NCBI RefSeq assembly: GCF_032362555.1
Contig: NC_083520.1
Location: 8,928,001-8,992,000 of the forward strand
Source: Amyelois transitella
Lineage: Eukaryota; Arthropoda; Insecta; Lepidoptera; Pyralidae
Direction: 5' to 3'
Length of the DNA stretch: 64,000 nucleotides
A program made the position numbers and the translations under genes. The notes beneath the pieces are model-generated. The model did not search any database and had not been told where the DNA came from. It was given only the letters and a program-made list of their open reading frames with translations. This document shows positions 13,849-24,227 of this stretch, piece after piece (positions within the stretch are counted from its first letter, which is position 1; each line of letters begins with the position of its first letter).

Positions 13849-15107
13849 CGGTACGTTGTTTTTGCAATAAGTTTATACGGTACGGGTATATTTTGTTTTG
13901 AACTGTTGTGGATGTCGCAAAACCTCATTCCTCCATCAAAATATCCTTACTTTTGTGTGTTTGTGATTTGACCGGACTTCCAAGGAAGCATATGCTAAAA
14001 TTTGATTGGTATGTACCTCCCTTTAAGCTATTGAGCTATTGTTATATTTTAATAAATAAGTTTGTGATGATTTCATGAAAATAACATCTTACTGAAATGA
14101 AATGAAATTCCCGCTACATTAATGAAGATAACCATGAATATTATTATGTTTCTAACCCGCCAGCACTACCATATTTTCTAGTAAATGATATAGAATCTGT
14201 GATATTACCAGCAGCTATAATTCATAACACGCTAAAACGTGAAGTTTCTCAAAACAATTTCAGTGAAACTAGCGCATACGCAGTAAGTAATATAGGCGAA
14301 TGATACAGCTAGGAATATACAATTTCAAGATACGACGCACTGATACGCTCAAATTACTCATAAATTACCTGCTCCCTTGTCCACTTTGACTGTTGCTAAT
14401 CTGGCTTTTACTCAGCTACTGGTTTGAAAGGAGATACATTGATTTACTGATCACGCGGATAAATTACCGCTGTGAATGTTTCTGCTTATTCATTAAATGT
14501 TTTGTTTGAATCTTAAATCTTTTAATAACTCCGCTATTGATAGAGCGCATGAAGAGATTATGTAATATCGGAGTTGATACCATAAATAGCACAGATGTTG
14601 GATATCAAGCCGAGTTGACGTTTATAAATAACGTCTTTCCCATAATAAACTTTAACGTTGACATGATTAAAACTGGAATCTCAATATCAGAGTAATTTAC
14701 AAAGACGTTGACAGGTACAAGCAAAAATTAACGATTGATAATATGCTATTAAATAAAAGTGCTCCAACTACCTATAGAGATAAAATCTACATGTTAATGC
14801 TATATTTTCCATTCCAATAAGACGCTAATAAATTTTGTATCGAAGGAGATTAAAATCATAATGATAGGCTAGCAAAATGACACTGAACCCATGTGAAAGA
14901 TGTGGCATTTAAAAAACCGTAATGTTGCGTTCTTTCTCGTGGCTATAAATCGTATTATCTGTTAATATTAAGTTCGCAAAAGCAATTGTTTGTCGTTTAG
15001 CACTGAGTTCATCAACAGCGGGGTTTTCAAGAAAACCTATTTCATCACGATATTTATTTCATTCCAGTCCAGTATGAAATACAACTACACCTTCTACATG
15101 CATACAT

Positions 15108-15352
15108 ACAGTCACGTCCATATCCCTTGCGGGATAGACAGAGTCTTAAAAAGACGGATAGGCCACGTTTAGCTGTTTGGCTTAATGATACATTTAAGAT
15201 CGAAATAGTGACAGGTTGCTAACCCACCCATCGCCTAAAAGAAGAATCTCAAGTCTATAAGCCTATCCCTTAGTCGCCTTTTACGACATCCATGGGATAG
15301 AGATGGAGTGATCGTATTCTTCTTTTTATGGTGCCGGGAACCACACGGCACA
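15108..15352 (+). repeat. Lepidopteran SINE (family A), near full length
   Basis: Starts with 'gtcacgtccatatcccttgc', continues through 'agtgacaggttgctaaccc', 'atcgcctaaaagaagaatc' and 'gtcgccttttacgacatcc', and ends 'gtgccgggaaccacacggca'. At least a dozen full or partial copies occur in this window, and this one is among the most complete. Confidence 0.8.
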
Positions 15353-17009
15353 CCTTCTACATTTGTCATAATTCCGGGGCTCCGCTCTTGTAGTTTTCTC
15401 GTCAAATTAACAACGAAACTAAGTTAGAAGTGGCTTATGTTATTGACGGTGCAGTTCGGACAAATTAGAAAGAGTAAGTAAAAACTACAAATTAGTAGTA
15501 GGTATGTTTAAATTGGAACACGTAAATATGAGAAAGTTTTGGTACAATATTTCGCAAAATGTAACTGTAACTTAATAGATTTGATTCAGAAGTTTTGGGA
15601 CATTTTTGTAGGTAAAATAGTAGATAATTTCTCTACTATAACGCAATTACTCTCTGATTTTATTGCTTTATCCAATAAATGAGCCGTGTTTGTTCATAGC
15701 ATTGCTATTACATGATGTAGGAATTTGCACCTAACTATAGCAAAAACTGTGTAGTAGTTAGTTAGTTGTCTGCTCTATATGGCGGTACGGCGTCGCCTTG
15801 TGAAACACTGACACTGTTTTTGTCAAACCCTTTATAAGGTTCTCAAAGGTATTCTATTAGCAGCTAGTTTTCATTTTATCATGTACATGCATATATATTT
15901 ATAATAATACAGTTGGTTATGTTGAATTTATAATTTTGAGATTGCTGCACTCCTCGGTTGTCGCTTTTCAGTAAAACAGCGTAATTTAAAAGAGTTGTAT
16001 TATACGTATTTAATGGTGTCAAGCTTGTTTGTTCCAAAAATCAGTTTGTGTCATTTTCTTAAAAAAAACTCATAGACAAGATTCAGATTAGATTTACAAC
16101 AGGTTTAAAATACTTTTTTGTTACTTTTTCCCCGCTCATTCTTTTTTTTTTCGCGAACGCTACATAAATCCCGAATTTCAAGGAAATCCTCTATTACGTG
16201 AATACGCAAGATTGGATCAAACTATGTATGTTAAATTTCTATTATATATTTTTGCATTACACTATTTATTATGTATATTGATTTAAAAAAAAAAAAAAAC
16301 TACTTTAAATTTTTTTTACTAACTTTCCTATCTTATATAAATGAAATAAGACTCACTATCTCCTTATCGGCGATGGTTAAGACACAGATTTAGATTAGAT
16401 GAATAAGATGCTATTGTTCTTTCATACTTTGCTGAAAACCGTGGCAAAAACCGCATCGGGCACCGTTCCAACACTAGCTAAACGTAAATTCCATACGTAA
16501 TTCATACAAGGTTGAAACTCATTGATTACCCCGGACCCATACTAGTCGTCTCCACTAAAACACCCTGTATATCAACAACCCACTTTCAACCTTATGCCTT
16601 GATAATAAGCTCTTAAGTTTCAAAGCAGGTTTGTATGCTTTAGATGCATTGAAAATTAGCATTCTTGGCATGCGTTGTAGGGCTGACTTTTCCTTAACGT
16701 AGTACTGCCTGACCTTGGTCTGGGGGGTGATCCGGGGTGCGTCTGGTCTTCCCCCCACGGGCGATGCGTCGTCTGCTTGCGTAATAGATATTTTTACTTG
16801 TAGCCAAGCTGTTTTGCCGCGTCGGCATGACGGCCGAGAAAATGCGATGAAAATTGTGAAAAATTACTGTATTTTTGTCAAAATGTCGACGCGGTGTTAG
16901 CAGAGTATGTTTGCTTCGTCAACTTTTGAAGTGAATTCAGAACATTATTTTTAATTAAGTGGATTCTCTTAGATTCAAAAGGAAAGTGCCGTTTGTTGTT
17001 TAAAGTAGT

Positions 17010-17205
17010 ATCACGTCTTTATCCCTTCCCTTATTTCCTGGTAGACAGAGCCAAGCCACAAGTCTCGAATCGAAAGCCAAATTAAGCTTGATGCCTTAAT
17101 GATGGAATTAAGCTTCAGAAACATTGCCATATTATAAAGACCATCTCATTCATTGCCTAAAAGAATCTCAAGTTTATTAGCTTTTCTCTCGATTGACTTA
17201 AATAC
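17010..17205 (+). repeat. Diverged family A SINE
   Basis: Recognisable blocks in the right order: 'atcacgtctttatccctt', 'gtagacagagccaag', 'ccttaatgatggaatt', 'cattgcctaaaagaatctca'. Many substitutions and small gaps indicate an old copy. Confidence 0.55.
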
Positions 17206-17654
17206 AAACAGAAAAGGCTGGTAGAAGCAGCGACAAGCCCTCGCCTAAATACTTCCTGCTGTAGTAGTTAATACCCTTCAAGCAATGTTTTCATAGACTA
17301 ATTAGACTTGCACTAGGTATGTTCTTGATTTTAAGCTTACACTAAACTCTAAATGAATGTGCTGAGTGTGATTGCTGTGAAATCAATTGCACTTTGGAGA
17401 GCCAATAATAGGGTTAGGAATTGGTATATGGATGAGAAAACAGTCAGAACACAAAAACAATAGAATTGTAACGAATAACATATAATAATTCCGATTTCTA
17501 TATAGACATAACACCCTGTGCCTAGACGCCTTGCAACCCTTATCCCCTTATCATGTTTTGTGACGTCATACAATGATAAACAGAGGACACTGGATTTCGC
17601 CATAGATAAGCTATTTGATAAGGTGCCTGTGACTTCGCACGCATTATACATATA

Positions 17655-17730
17655 TATGTATAGACATCGGTCAGTTACTATTTTATAATATAAATAATAT
17701 AATATAATTCATAACACCGATGTCTGTACT
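17655..17730. repeat. Short inverted repeat with AT-rich loop
   Basis: 'gtatagacatcggt' pairs with 'accgatgtctgtac', one mismatch in 14, around a loop of about 45 A/T-rich bases. Possibly the remnant of a small MITE. No flanking duplication was identified. Confidence 0.4.
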
Positions 17731-18385
17731 TGAAATATATTAGCGAATAATCGATATGGTGGATTTATCTAAGACGAACAGAAGCCAAAAAAGTAATATT
17801 TGTCTGTATGTTCACGCGAAAACCATGGCTCCCATTTCAATGAGGTTTTCTCAGATATATTTGGCTTGGTCTACAAAAAGTTCTTCCCCCCACCTGTCTA
17901 AATGATCAATACAGGAGGTTGAGATTTTAATATATAGATATCAGTGAACGAACTCGTGGGCAACAGCTTGTTTTGAATAATAAAACGAGGAAACAAACAA
18001 ATTACGATAATAAAGATCAAAGTCCGTTGGGTAGTTTAATTAGAATGGAATAAACAGACATGACAAAATCATTTTAATTTAGTGACCCAAATAGTTTCAA
18101 GAGAAAAAAAAAAGATATACATAAATGATGATTACATAATATCTTGGTATCTTAACAAATAAAATTATAAGTAAGTAGTTATTTAATCATTTTATGGACT
18201 GTTATATTTTTTGTGTAATCTTACTTTAGATAAATGTTTTTACCTCAGAATAACAATATTGCGTTTACAAGCTTTTGCAAAAATCTTTGTAATATCTAGG
18301 TGAGTTTCCATATAGAGTTCTCTCATATTACGCCGTCTAATTAGTATTTTTATATATTATGTGATTAATTATGTAGTAAGTAAGT

Positions 18386-18478
18386 AAATGCTTTATTGTT
18401 CATTAGAGGAGTACATTACAAATATACAACAGTAGTACAAGTACAAAGGCGGGCTTATTCCTAAGTGCATTTTAGATT
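18386..18478 (-). repeat. LINE 3' terminus, inverted (CR1/Jockey-like)
   Basis: 'gctttattgttcattagagg' and 'tacaaaggcgggcttattcc' read, on the minus strand, as a 'aataagcccgcctttgta... caataaagc' LINE end related to those at 9880-10052 and 30022-30165. Confidence 0.55.
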
Positions 18479-18657
18479 TATATGGAACAAGTTCAGTCAG
18501 TTTTCCAACTAATTCCTACAAATCTTACTCATATTAAAAATTCAGCAAATTCCGGTATTTATAGTCGTACTTATTATGTTTTTTATACGTTATATTCTAA
18601 CCCTATACTAAATTTCATCAAAATCCATCGAGTAGATTTTACGTTGATTTAGATTTT

Positions 18658-18810
18658 ACGGCGATGGGCTAGCAACCTGTCACTATTTAAATATCAATTC
18701 TATCTTAAAGCTAAATAGCTGAACGTGGCCTATAAGTCTTTTCAAGATTGTTGGTTCTGTCTACGCCGCAAGGGATATAGACGTGATTAAATTTATGTAT
18801 GTATGTTGTA
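18658..18810 (-). repeat. Family A SINE, minus strand, 3' truncated
   Basis: Reads 'gcgatgggctagcaacctgt' through 'ggttctgtctacgccgcaag' and 'ggatatagacgtgatt', then a short ATGT run. This is the reverse of the head half of the 15108 copy. Confidence 0.75.
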
Positions 18811-19264
18811 GATTTTACGTATAATAGTTGCACACACAGGCACACATACTTACAAATTGTCGTATTTGTAGGATTTTAAACCAAACATCATGAACATTCA
18901 TAGCGATGCGATACTTAGCATATTTTCAATTTTAATGTTATTAATATTCTGTTTTAAACTGTCATTTTTCAAATTGACAATGCACGACTCGGAGCGAGTG
19001 ACGCGAATAGAGAATCGGTAAGCGTCGTCATTTTAGAATTATTTGTATTCAAACAAACGCACCCGGTCGTGAATTACAATAACTAATGCATCTTTTCATT
19101 TATTCATTATTGACGTTACCTTATAAATTTATATAGGTACTTAGATAGGTTGAATTTATGAATATTTGACCAAGAACGAGCCATTTCATGGTAAAAATAA
19201 ACCGCTTTTTTTATTTTAACCTTTTTTCTCTCACCTTTGCGTGTTTTTATAGTAAAGGTCATAC

Positions 19265-19532
19265 ATATACATATTTATTGTTATATCCCTTGCGGGGTAA
19301 ACAGAGCCAACAGCTTCGAAAAGACTGGGCCACGTTCTGTTTTCTGGCTTTATGATAAAATTGAAATTCAAATAGTGACAGGTTGCTAGCCCATCGCCTA
19401 AAAGAAGAATCCCAAGTTTGTAAGCCTATCCCTTAGTCGCGATAGATAGCGCGCGTTTTGCGACATCCATGGGAAAGAGATGGAGAGGTCCTATTCCTTT
19501 TCTTATTGGTGCTGGGAAGCACACGGCTCATT
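19265..19532 (+). repeat. Family A SINE, near full length
   Basis: Contains 'atcccttgcggggtaaacag', 'gtgacaggttgctagcccat', 'agaagaatcccaagtttgta' and 'gtgctgggaagcacacggct'. A short insertion ('gatagatagcgcgcg') interrupts the 'tagtcgc...cgacatcc' block. It lies immediately beside the tRNA-derived SINE at 19540-19793. Confidence 0.75.
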
Positions 19533-19539
19533 ATTATTT

Positions 19540-19793
19540 CATAAATAATAAATATAAATATATACGGGACAAATTACACAGATTGAGATAGCCTCGAAGT
19601 AAGTTCGAAACTTGTGTTACGAGATACTAACTCAACGATACTATATTTTATAATAAATACGTATATAGATAAACATCCAAGACCCAGGCCAATCAGAGAA
19701 AGTTCGTTTCTCATCATGCCCTGGCCGGGATTCGAACCCGGGACCTCCGGTGACACAGACAAGCGCACTTCCGTTGCGCAACAGAGGCCGTCA
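19540..19793 (-). repeat. tRNA-derived SINE with LINE-related tail
   Basis: On the minus strand the head starts near 19793 with a tRNA-like sequence. It has an A-box-like region ('gttgcgcaacgg') and a perfect B box, 'ggttcgaatcc', followed by 'cggccagggca'. The body continues with 'attggcctgggtcttggatg' and ends with 'gagttagtatctcgtaacac' and an AT-rich tail near 19540. This head-plus-tail structure is a known type of lepidopteran SINE. It is not a tRNA gene: the stems do not close into a normal cloverleaf and a SINE tail follows directly. Confidence 0.75.
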
Positions 19794-20559
19794 AATTTAA
19801 TAATTAGAATACTACGGTTAAAAATGTAACAATTATAATACTAATTAAAGCGTTCTCAAAATGACGCAGTGGAATTCCCGCCAAAACTCTAGAATTTCTT
19901 TCATGCTGTCAAAATAAATAAACATACATTGACGACTGACAGGCGGGGCTGTCGAATGCGTGTGTAACACCCACGCGGGTTTTCTTCGAGATAACAAGAT
20001 TATCAATCCCCATTACAATGTTTGTATGTCGAGTGGAATCGGCTATATATAGTTGAGACTTTATAAGAAAGCACATCGAATATATTCCTTAGGTATACAG
20101 GAATAATAAGATTGTAGCATTGGTATTTGTCTTTTGGTTCATTCTCTATAATTTTAAACCATTTTGTGTACTCCGCCATTTCAAGTACAAGTCAACAAAT
20201 ATTGTGGAGAAATTATGTGATGCGCAAAAAGCAAAAATACTTGTTACTTTATCTGTACTTAAATAAGAAGCACAAGTTGTCTAGCAATTATAATAACCTA
20301 GTTAGTTTCAAATGAAAAATGACTTATTCAATTCAATTCATTTATTGTATATCATTTTGTACGTTTCAGTTCTAATAATGGGTACAACATGAACCCCGTA
20401 GGGTAAAGCAACATTAATATTGGAAAGGCAAGCTGTTTTGTCTGACTAAGTTTTGACTGCCGACCAACTTACAGATGCAGGAGATCTACGCTACCGATTG
20501 TACTTACATTCAACATACAATTACCATGTTCTCCAAAAAATTTGCATGTTTTGAATCAA

Positions 20560-20745
20560 AACTTGCGCACGCACCGTGCGAGGCGAGAATCGGCGCGTGC
20601 CGCAGAAAAACAGTTGGTAAATTACGGGCAAGTAGGCCGAGACATCGCGCCCACGCGGCCAGCCGCCGTGACCCCCGGCAGCCCATTGACCCGCCTTCAC
20701 CAAGCCCTACACTTTGGCGTTTTAGGGCTTGGCCACACGCGATTG
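20560..20745. promoter_or_regulatory. GC-rich island, possible internal promoter or enhancer
   Basis: About 185 bp of strongly GC/CpG-rich sequence in AT-rich surroundings, open in several frames on both strands. That is what GC richness alone produces and is not evidence of coding. It lies about 200 bp upstream of the candidate exon at 20939, so an alternative promoter is a reasonable guess. No recognisable repeat or domain. Confidence 0.3.
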
Positions 20746-20938
20746 TTCTAAAAGTCTTTTCGAAGAGCAAAGTATTCTATGATATCGTTGAAGAGTGGGA
20801 TGCAAAAACAGCGAGAATACTATTATTGCTTATTTCTTGCTCTGACATATGAGAGAGCAGAGACAGCATATTATTGTTTGTTTTTTGATATTGCTTCACT
20901 TGAGGCAAGAAGACCTTATAAGTAATGTCTTTTTTCAG

Positions 20939-21056
20939 GTCTTCTGGCTAGAAAATGACTACTTTTTCTGCTTAGAGATAATCAAAATGTCGCATTACAA
21001 ATACCGTAAATCAAATCTAGTCGATCCCGGTTTTGGCACCATCCAAATAAATAAAG
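20939..21056 (+). CDS. Candidate coding exon with start codon (unproven)
   Basis: A strong acceptor (pyrimidine run then 'ttttttcag', AG at 20937-20938) is followed by an ATG at 20987 in a good insect context (ATCAAAATG). The frame runs 23 codons (MSHYKYRKSNLVDPG...) to a consensus donor 'AAAG|gtacgt' at 21057. The first 48 bases would be 5' UTR and include a 6-codon upstream ORF. The exon ends in phase 1. The terminal exon at 23727 begins in phase 0, so at least one more exon would be needed to join them. I do not recognise the peptide. Confidence 0.35.
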
Positions 21057-21214
21057 GTACGTTACGAACTCGTTTCATACCTGTAATTTTTTTAAATAGT
21101 ATTTATTGCAACGGGACAGTTTAAAATCAGTGGTATCTGAATAATTATTTAAAGACATAAGGTACCTATAAAGAAGAAAACACCTTCTCAAACTCTACTA
21201 CTATTAATAATTCA

Positions 21215-21496
21215 GTGCCTCCATGTGTTCTGGCACTATCCCCTACCAGGGGACCAAGGGAGCTCTCGCTAAACTGGTCGGCAGTCGACAACACACGTTC
21301 AGATGAGTATCGTCGGGACCCCCGCCGCTCTCATTACCAACATTGTTTGGAGGCAGTGTTTTTGATCACGGTGGCGCCATTTTCGCAGACGACAGCAACT
21401 CTCTCCATAGACGCCGAGATAGTTAGAGTTTTGTTTGTTTGTGGTAGAGCGCGCTACTATGTGAAACGTAACGTGTGTTGCAATGCCTTTTTCTAG
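21215..21496 (+). CDS. Weak candidate ORF, unrecognised
   Basis: An open frame of about 93 codons is preceded by an acceptor-like 'aataattcag' ending at 21214. If entered from the 20939 exon (phase 1) it stays in frame. It contains a basic, polar stretch (NTRSDEYRRDPRRSHYQH). No good donor was found before its stop codon, so it could be a terminal exon of a short isoform, a GC-rich regulatory block, or chance. Confidence 0.2.
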   Translation: MPPCVLALSPTRGPRELSLNWSAVDNTRSDEYRRDPRRSHYQHCLEAVFLITVAPFSQTTATLSIDAEIVRVLFVCGRARYYVKRNVCCNAFF

Positions 21497-21647
21497 ACAT
21501 AAACAGAGCAGTCTTTGCTCACTTTTTTTTTTTTACTTTGGCATGATTATGATTATTTTGTCTTAATATAAATAAATATACATAAATATAAATATTATCT
21601 TACCGTTTGATATAGGTAAACAAATTCGTATGAACATTTTAACGTTA

Positions 21648-21735
21648 AGCCATACAGCTGTATGTGCCCTTCCAATCTTTGCAAAACGCTTTGTCTACTC
21701 CACAAGGGATATTGACGTGTGTAAATTGTATTCTA
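21648..21735 (-). repeat. Fragment of family A SINE, minus strand
   Basis: 'taagccatacagctgtatg' then 'gctttgtctactccacaagg' and 'gatattgacgtgtgta' match the head of the SINE in reverse, diverged. Confidence 0.5.
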
Positions 21736-22261
21736 CGAATATTCGCACTCTCATTCAATTTCTTATCATGTTATGCTCTCAACCGGAATAAACACTTTAA
21801 TTATAAATATTCCATCCACCCACTGACTACAAATATAAGACTACGCGTTCTACGAATAATCGTCACTCTACACCCAAACAAGTAATAGAAACAGTTGATT
21901 AGGTACGCGATAGGTGGATTTGTCGAAGTTGGTTTTGTTATACAAAATCGGTAGGAAAGTGGTGATAGAACTGAGTAAAATTGGCAGCATGTAATTTCCA
22001 TACCCACAGGCTAGTGGGCGGTATTTGCCTTAGTTACTTTTGTTTGATGTTATTTCTTAGTGAGTGGGAATAGGCGAGTGGTTGCTTTGTTTAGGTTTAT
22101 GGTAGATAGCGCCTGGGACTCTTCATTTAATTATAAATAATCTAATTTATAAACTTTCGGAGCCATGTATGCAGGCTCTGAGATGTCTACATCGGCCATT
22201 AGATAACGCATTGTACGCTGTAAAATTCTATGTTCTCTAATAAGAACGCTTAACATGCTGA

Positions 22262-22500
22262 GATGAGGCTGTTTGCCGTGTGGTTCCCGGCACCAATACA
22301 TGAGAGGCGACAAAGGGATTGGCTCATAAACTTGGGATTATTTTAGGCGATGGGCTAGCAAATAGCAAAAGCAAAATATTTGAATCTCAATTCTATCATT
22401 AAGCCGAACAGCTGACCGTGGCCTTTCAGTCCTTTTAATACTGTTGGCTCTGTCTACCCCGCAAGGGGCATAGATGTGATGATATGTATGTATGTATGAG
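22262..22500 (-). repeat. Family A SINE, minus strand, internally deleted
   Basis: Begins 'gccgtgtggttcccggcacc', continues 'ttaggcgatgggctagcaa' and 'ggctctgtctaccccgcaag', and ends with an ATGT repeat tail near 22500. The block with the 'cgccttttacgacatcc' motif is largely missing. Confidence 0.75.
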
Positions 22501-22739
22501 GCTGCTTTAGCAGCGCCAGTAAGATATTTTCCTAAATTTCGTTGCACTAATACATCTTGAATTCATTATGAAGCAACTGTTGTCTTCCTTCGTCCAGGGT
22601 TTCATACAAACGGGTCAAACGCCAAAAAGATGTTATGAATTGGGTGAAGTCGTGAATTTCACATAACACGTCTCTTTCCTTACCACTGTAGGCCCACGGG
22701 AATACACCATAGCCAGTAATAAGTTACAAGGATAATGTT

Positions 22740-22890
22740 AGACGCACGTACCTAGCGGGTGGCGGGCGTCGTCTAAGGGTCGTCTGCGGGCCGCGACCTA
22801 CATCCCCCACATTGGCACCCCCCACCCCCGGTCAGGCCACGATGACGTGAGAGTCTACCCCCCACCCCTCGCACCTGGGTTACGTAAGAG
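22740..22890. promoter_or_regulatory. GC-rich island with PAR-bZIP-type site
   Basis: About 150 bp rich in G and C, with two pyrimidine-rich runs ('cccccacattggcacccccc', 'taccccccacccctcgcacc'). TTACGTAA, the palindrome bound by PAR/E4BP4-type bZIP factors such as vrille and Pdp1, lies at 22880-22887. It is about 840 bp upstream of the coding exon at 23727. Function is inference; no repeat or ORF explains it. Confidence 0.3.
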
Positions 22891-23726
22891 ATTTTCGCGT
22901 TTAGCCTTAATGAGAGATGGAAGTCTTTGTTTATAAAAGACTAGTTACTACTGATTACTTTAAGAAGATATTTTTGGACATCGTCGTATATAGTCGGTCA
23001 GCGCCAACCATCTTCTGCAAATAATCTCTCGATAAACCAGGCATTCTCAAACTATTTTAGTCCAGAGCATTACCAAATTCAGTAATAACATTTTCCTAAA
23101 TAACGCAAGGTTCTTCAGAAAACTCTTTTTAGAATCCTTCCTATAGAAAATGCCAGGGGAACGAGCGAAATTCATTTTATATTCCTCTTCTCCGTACGGA
23201 ATACATCTTTTCATTTGTGACGATCTCTCATACTTATTTCCCTTCATCCACATACATATGTTCGTCCGCTTTGCGTGCTCTTTATATGATCTTTTGTTTA
23301 TATATGTATGTAAGTGCGCAGATTGCATTTAATATACAGCGCTCCAAGTTTCCGCATTCATCCACACCAATCCGATTGATAAGCCGAGATATTTTGACGA
23401 CAGAGGTCGGATGGGTCACAACTGATTATCAGCCGACGCTAATTGTGCAAAAACAAGGCTTATATTGACCAGGGGAAGATTCCCCAGTAATCAACGTGCT
23501 GATCAAAATAACAAATAGAAAGCTTCATATTAATACCTATTTGAAATGCTAAAGAAACTTATATTTACTTTTGGTTGGCTAAAGTCTAAGCGCAGACAAA
23601 TGTTCCTTTCTAACAAATACCCTGTGAGATAGACGTGGGTTCAATCTAATTTTAGAGCTTTCAATAACAAAATAAAATGAACTGATTTGTTAACGTTACT
23701 AAGCAAACCTTGTTTCTCAATTCCAG

Positions 23727-24227
23727 GTGGTAGAAACAGTGGTCTGCAAGCCGGAGCCAGCGGAATCTCCGCCGAAGAAGGCGCGCGGAGAGGATTTCAG
23801 CTACGCGCTCTACCTAGACCCTTACGCACAGCTCCAGTACCAGGCCCTATCAGCCTTCCGACCCTGGGGAAAAAGAGAACCGGTCCTGCAAAACCCTGAA
23901 AGGGTGGTCCGTGTGGCGCACTGCGCTAGGTTCCAACGGGACTTCCAGCCAAACGTAGCTCTCAAACCCTTAACACCGCCCGTAGATGATGTGACATCGT
24001 CTACATCCCCTCCACCCATAGAACCCGAGTTAACCGCAAGGTTGCTGGACGCAGAAGCAAGGTTAGCGGAACGGGCGCGAAGGCTGGACGAAAGGGAAGC
24101 AGAGTTAGCTCGCCGAGAAGCCATACTCAACGAGAGAGAAGCAGCTATAGCGAGGAGGGAGAGAGAAGAAAAGGGCCCCGAACCCAGCGCGTCACCGCCG
24201 AAACAGAAGGCTGAACCGCCGTGTTGA
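23727..24227 (+). CDS. Terminal coding exon, coiled-coil C-terminus, gene not recognised
   Basis: An acceptor ('ctcaattccag', AG at 23725-23726) opens a frame of 166 codons ending in TGA at 24225-24227. Since no ATG starts it, this is the last exon of a longer + strand gene, entered in phase 0. The exon is clearly GC-richer than its flanks. Residues 11-20 are a P/K-rich segment (ESPPKKAR) like a nuclear localisation signal. Residues 24-50 are aromatic-rich (FSYALYLDPYAQLQYQAL). Residues 85-100 are Ser/Pro/Thr-rich. Residues 101-149 form a strongly charged heptad pattern (LLDAEARLAERARRLDEREA) expected to be a coiled coil, and the tail is Pro/Lys-rich. A nuclear or regulatory protein is plausible given the NLS-like motif and the large non-coding region upstream, but I cannot name the family. 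Confidence 0.7.
   Translation: MVETVVCKPEPAESPPKKARGEDFSYALYLDPYAQLQYQALSAFRPWGKREPVLQNPERVVRVAHCARFQRDFQPNVALKPLTPPVDDVTSSTSPPPIEPELTARLLDAEARLAERARRLDEREAELARREAILNEREAAIARREREEKGPEPSASPPKQKAEPPC

Larger units (their letters stand above)
5876..20555. other. Probable long intron or intergenic DNA carrying repeats
   Basis: About 14.7 kb with no supported coding exon. Dispersed repeats inside are listed separately (8595, 9880, 12061, 13761, 15108, 17010, 18386, 18660, 19265, 19540). GC-richer patches at about 7590-7680, 10900-11130, 11780-11940 and 16690-16850 have open frames of 60-75 codons but no splice sites or domains, so they are not called. The lack of genes between a promoter-like block and a terminal exon fits a long first intron of a regulatory gene, but this is inference. 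Confidence 0.4.

Noticed and set aside
19715..19793. Possible tRNA gene on the minus strand
   Set aside because: Perfect B box, but the stems do not close properly and a SINE body follows directly; called as a tRNA-derived SINE.
20475..20852. 125-codon + strand ORF over the GC-rich island
   Set aside because: Several frames on both strands are open through the same GC-rich 180 bp; this is a composition effect.
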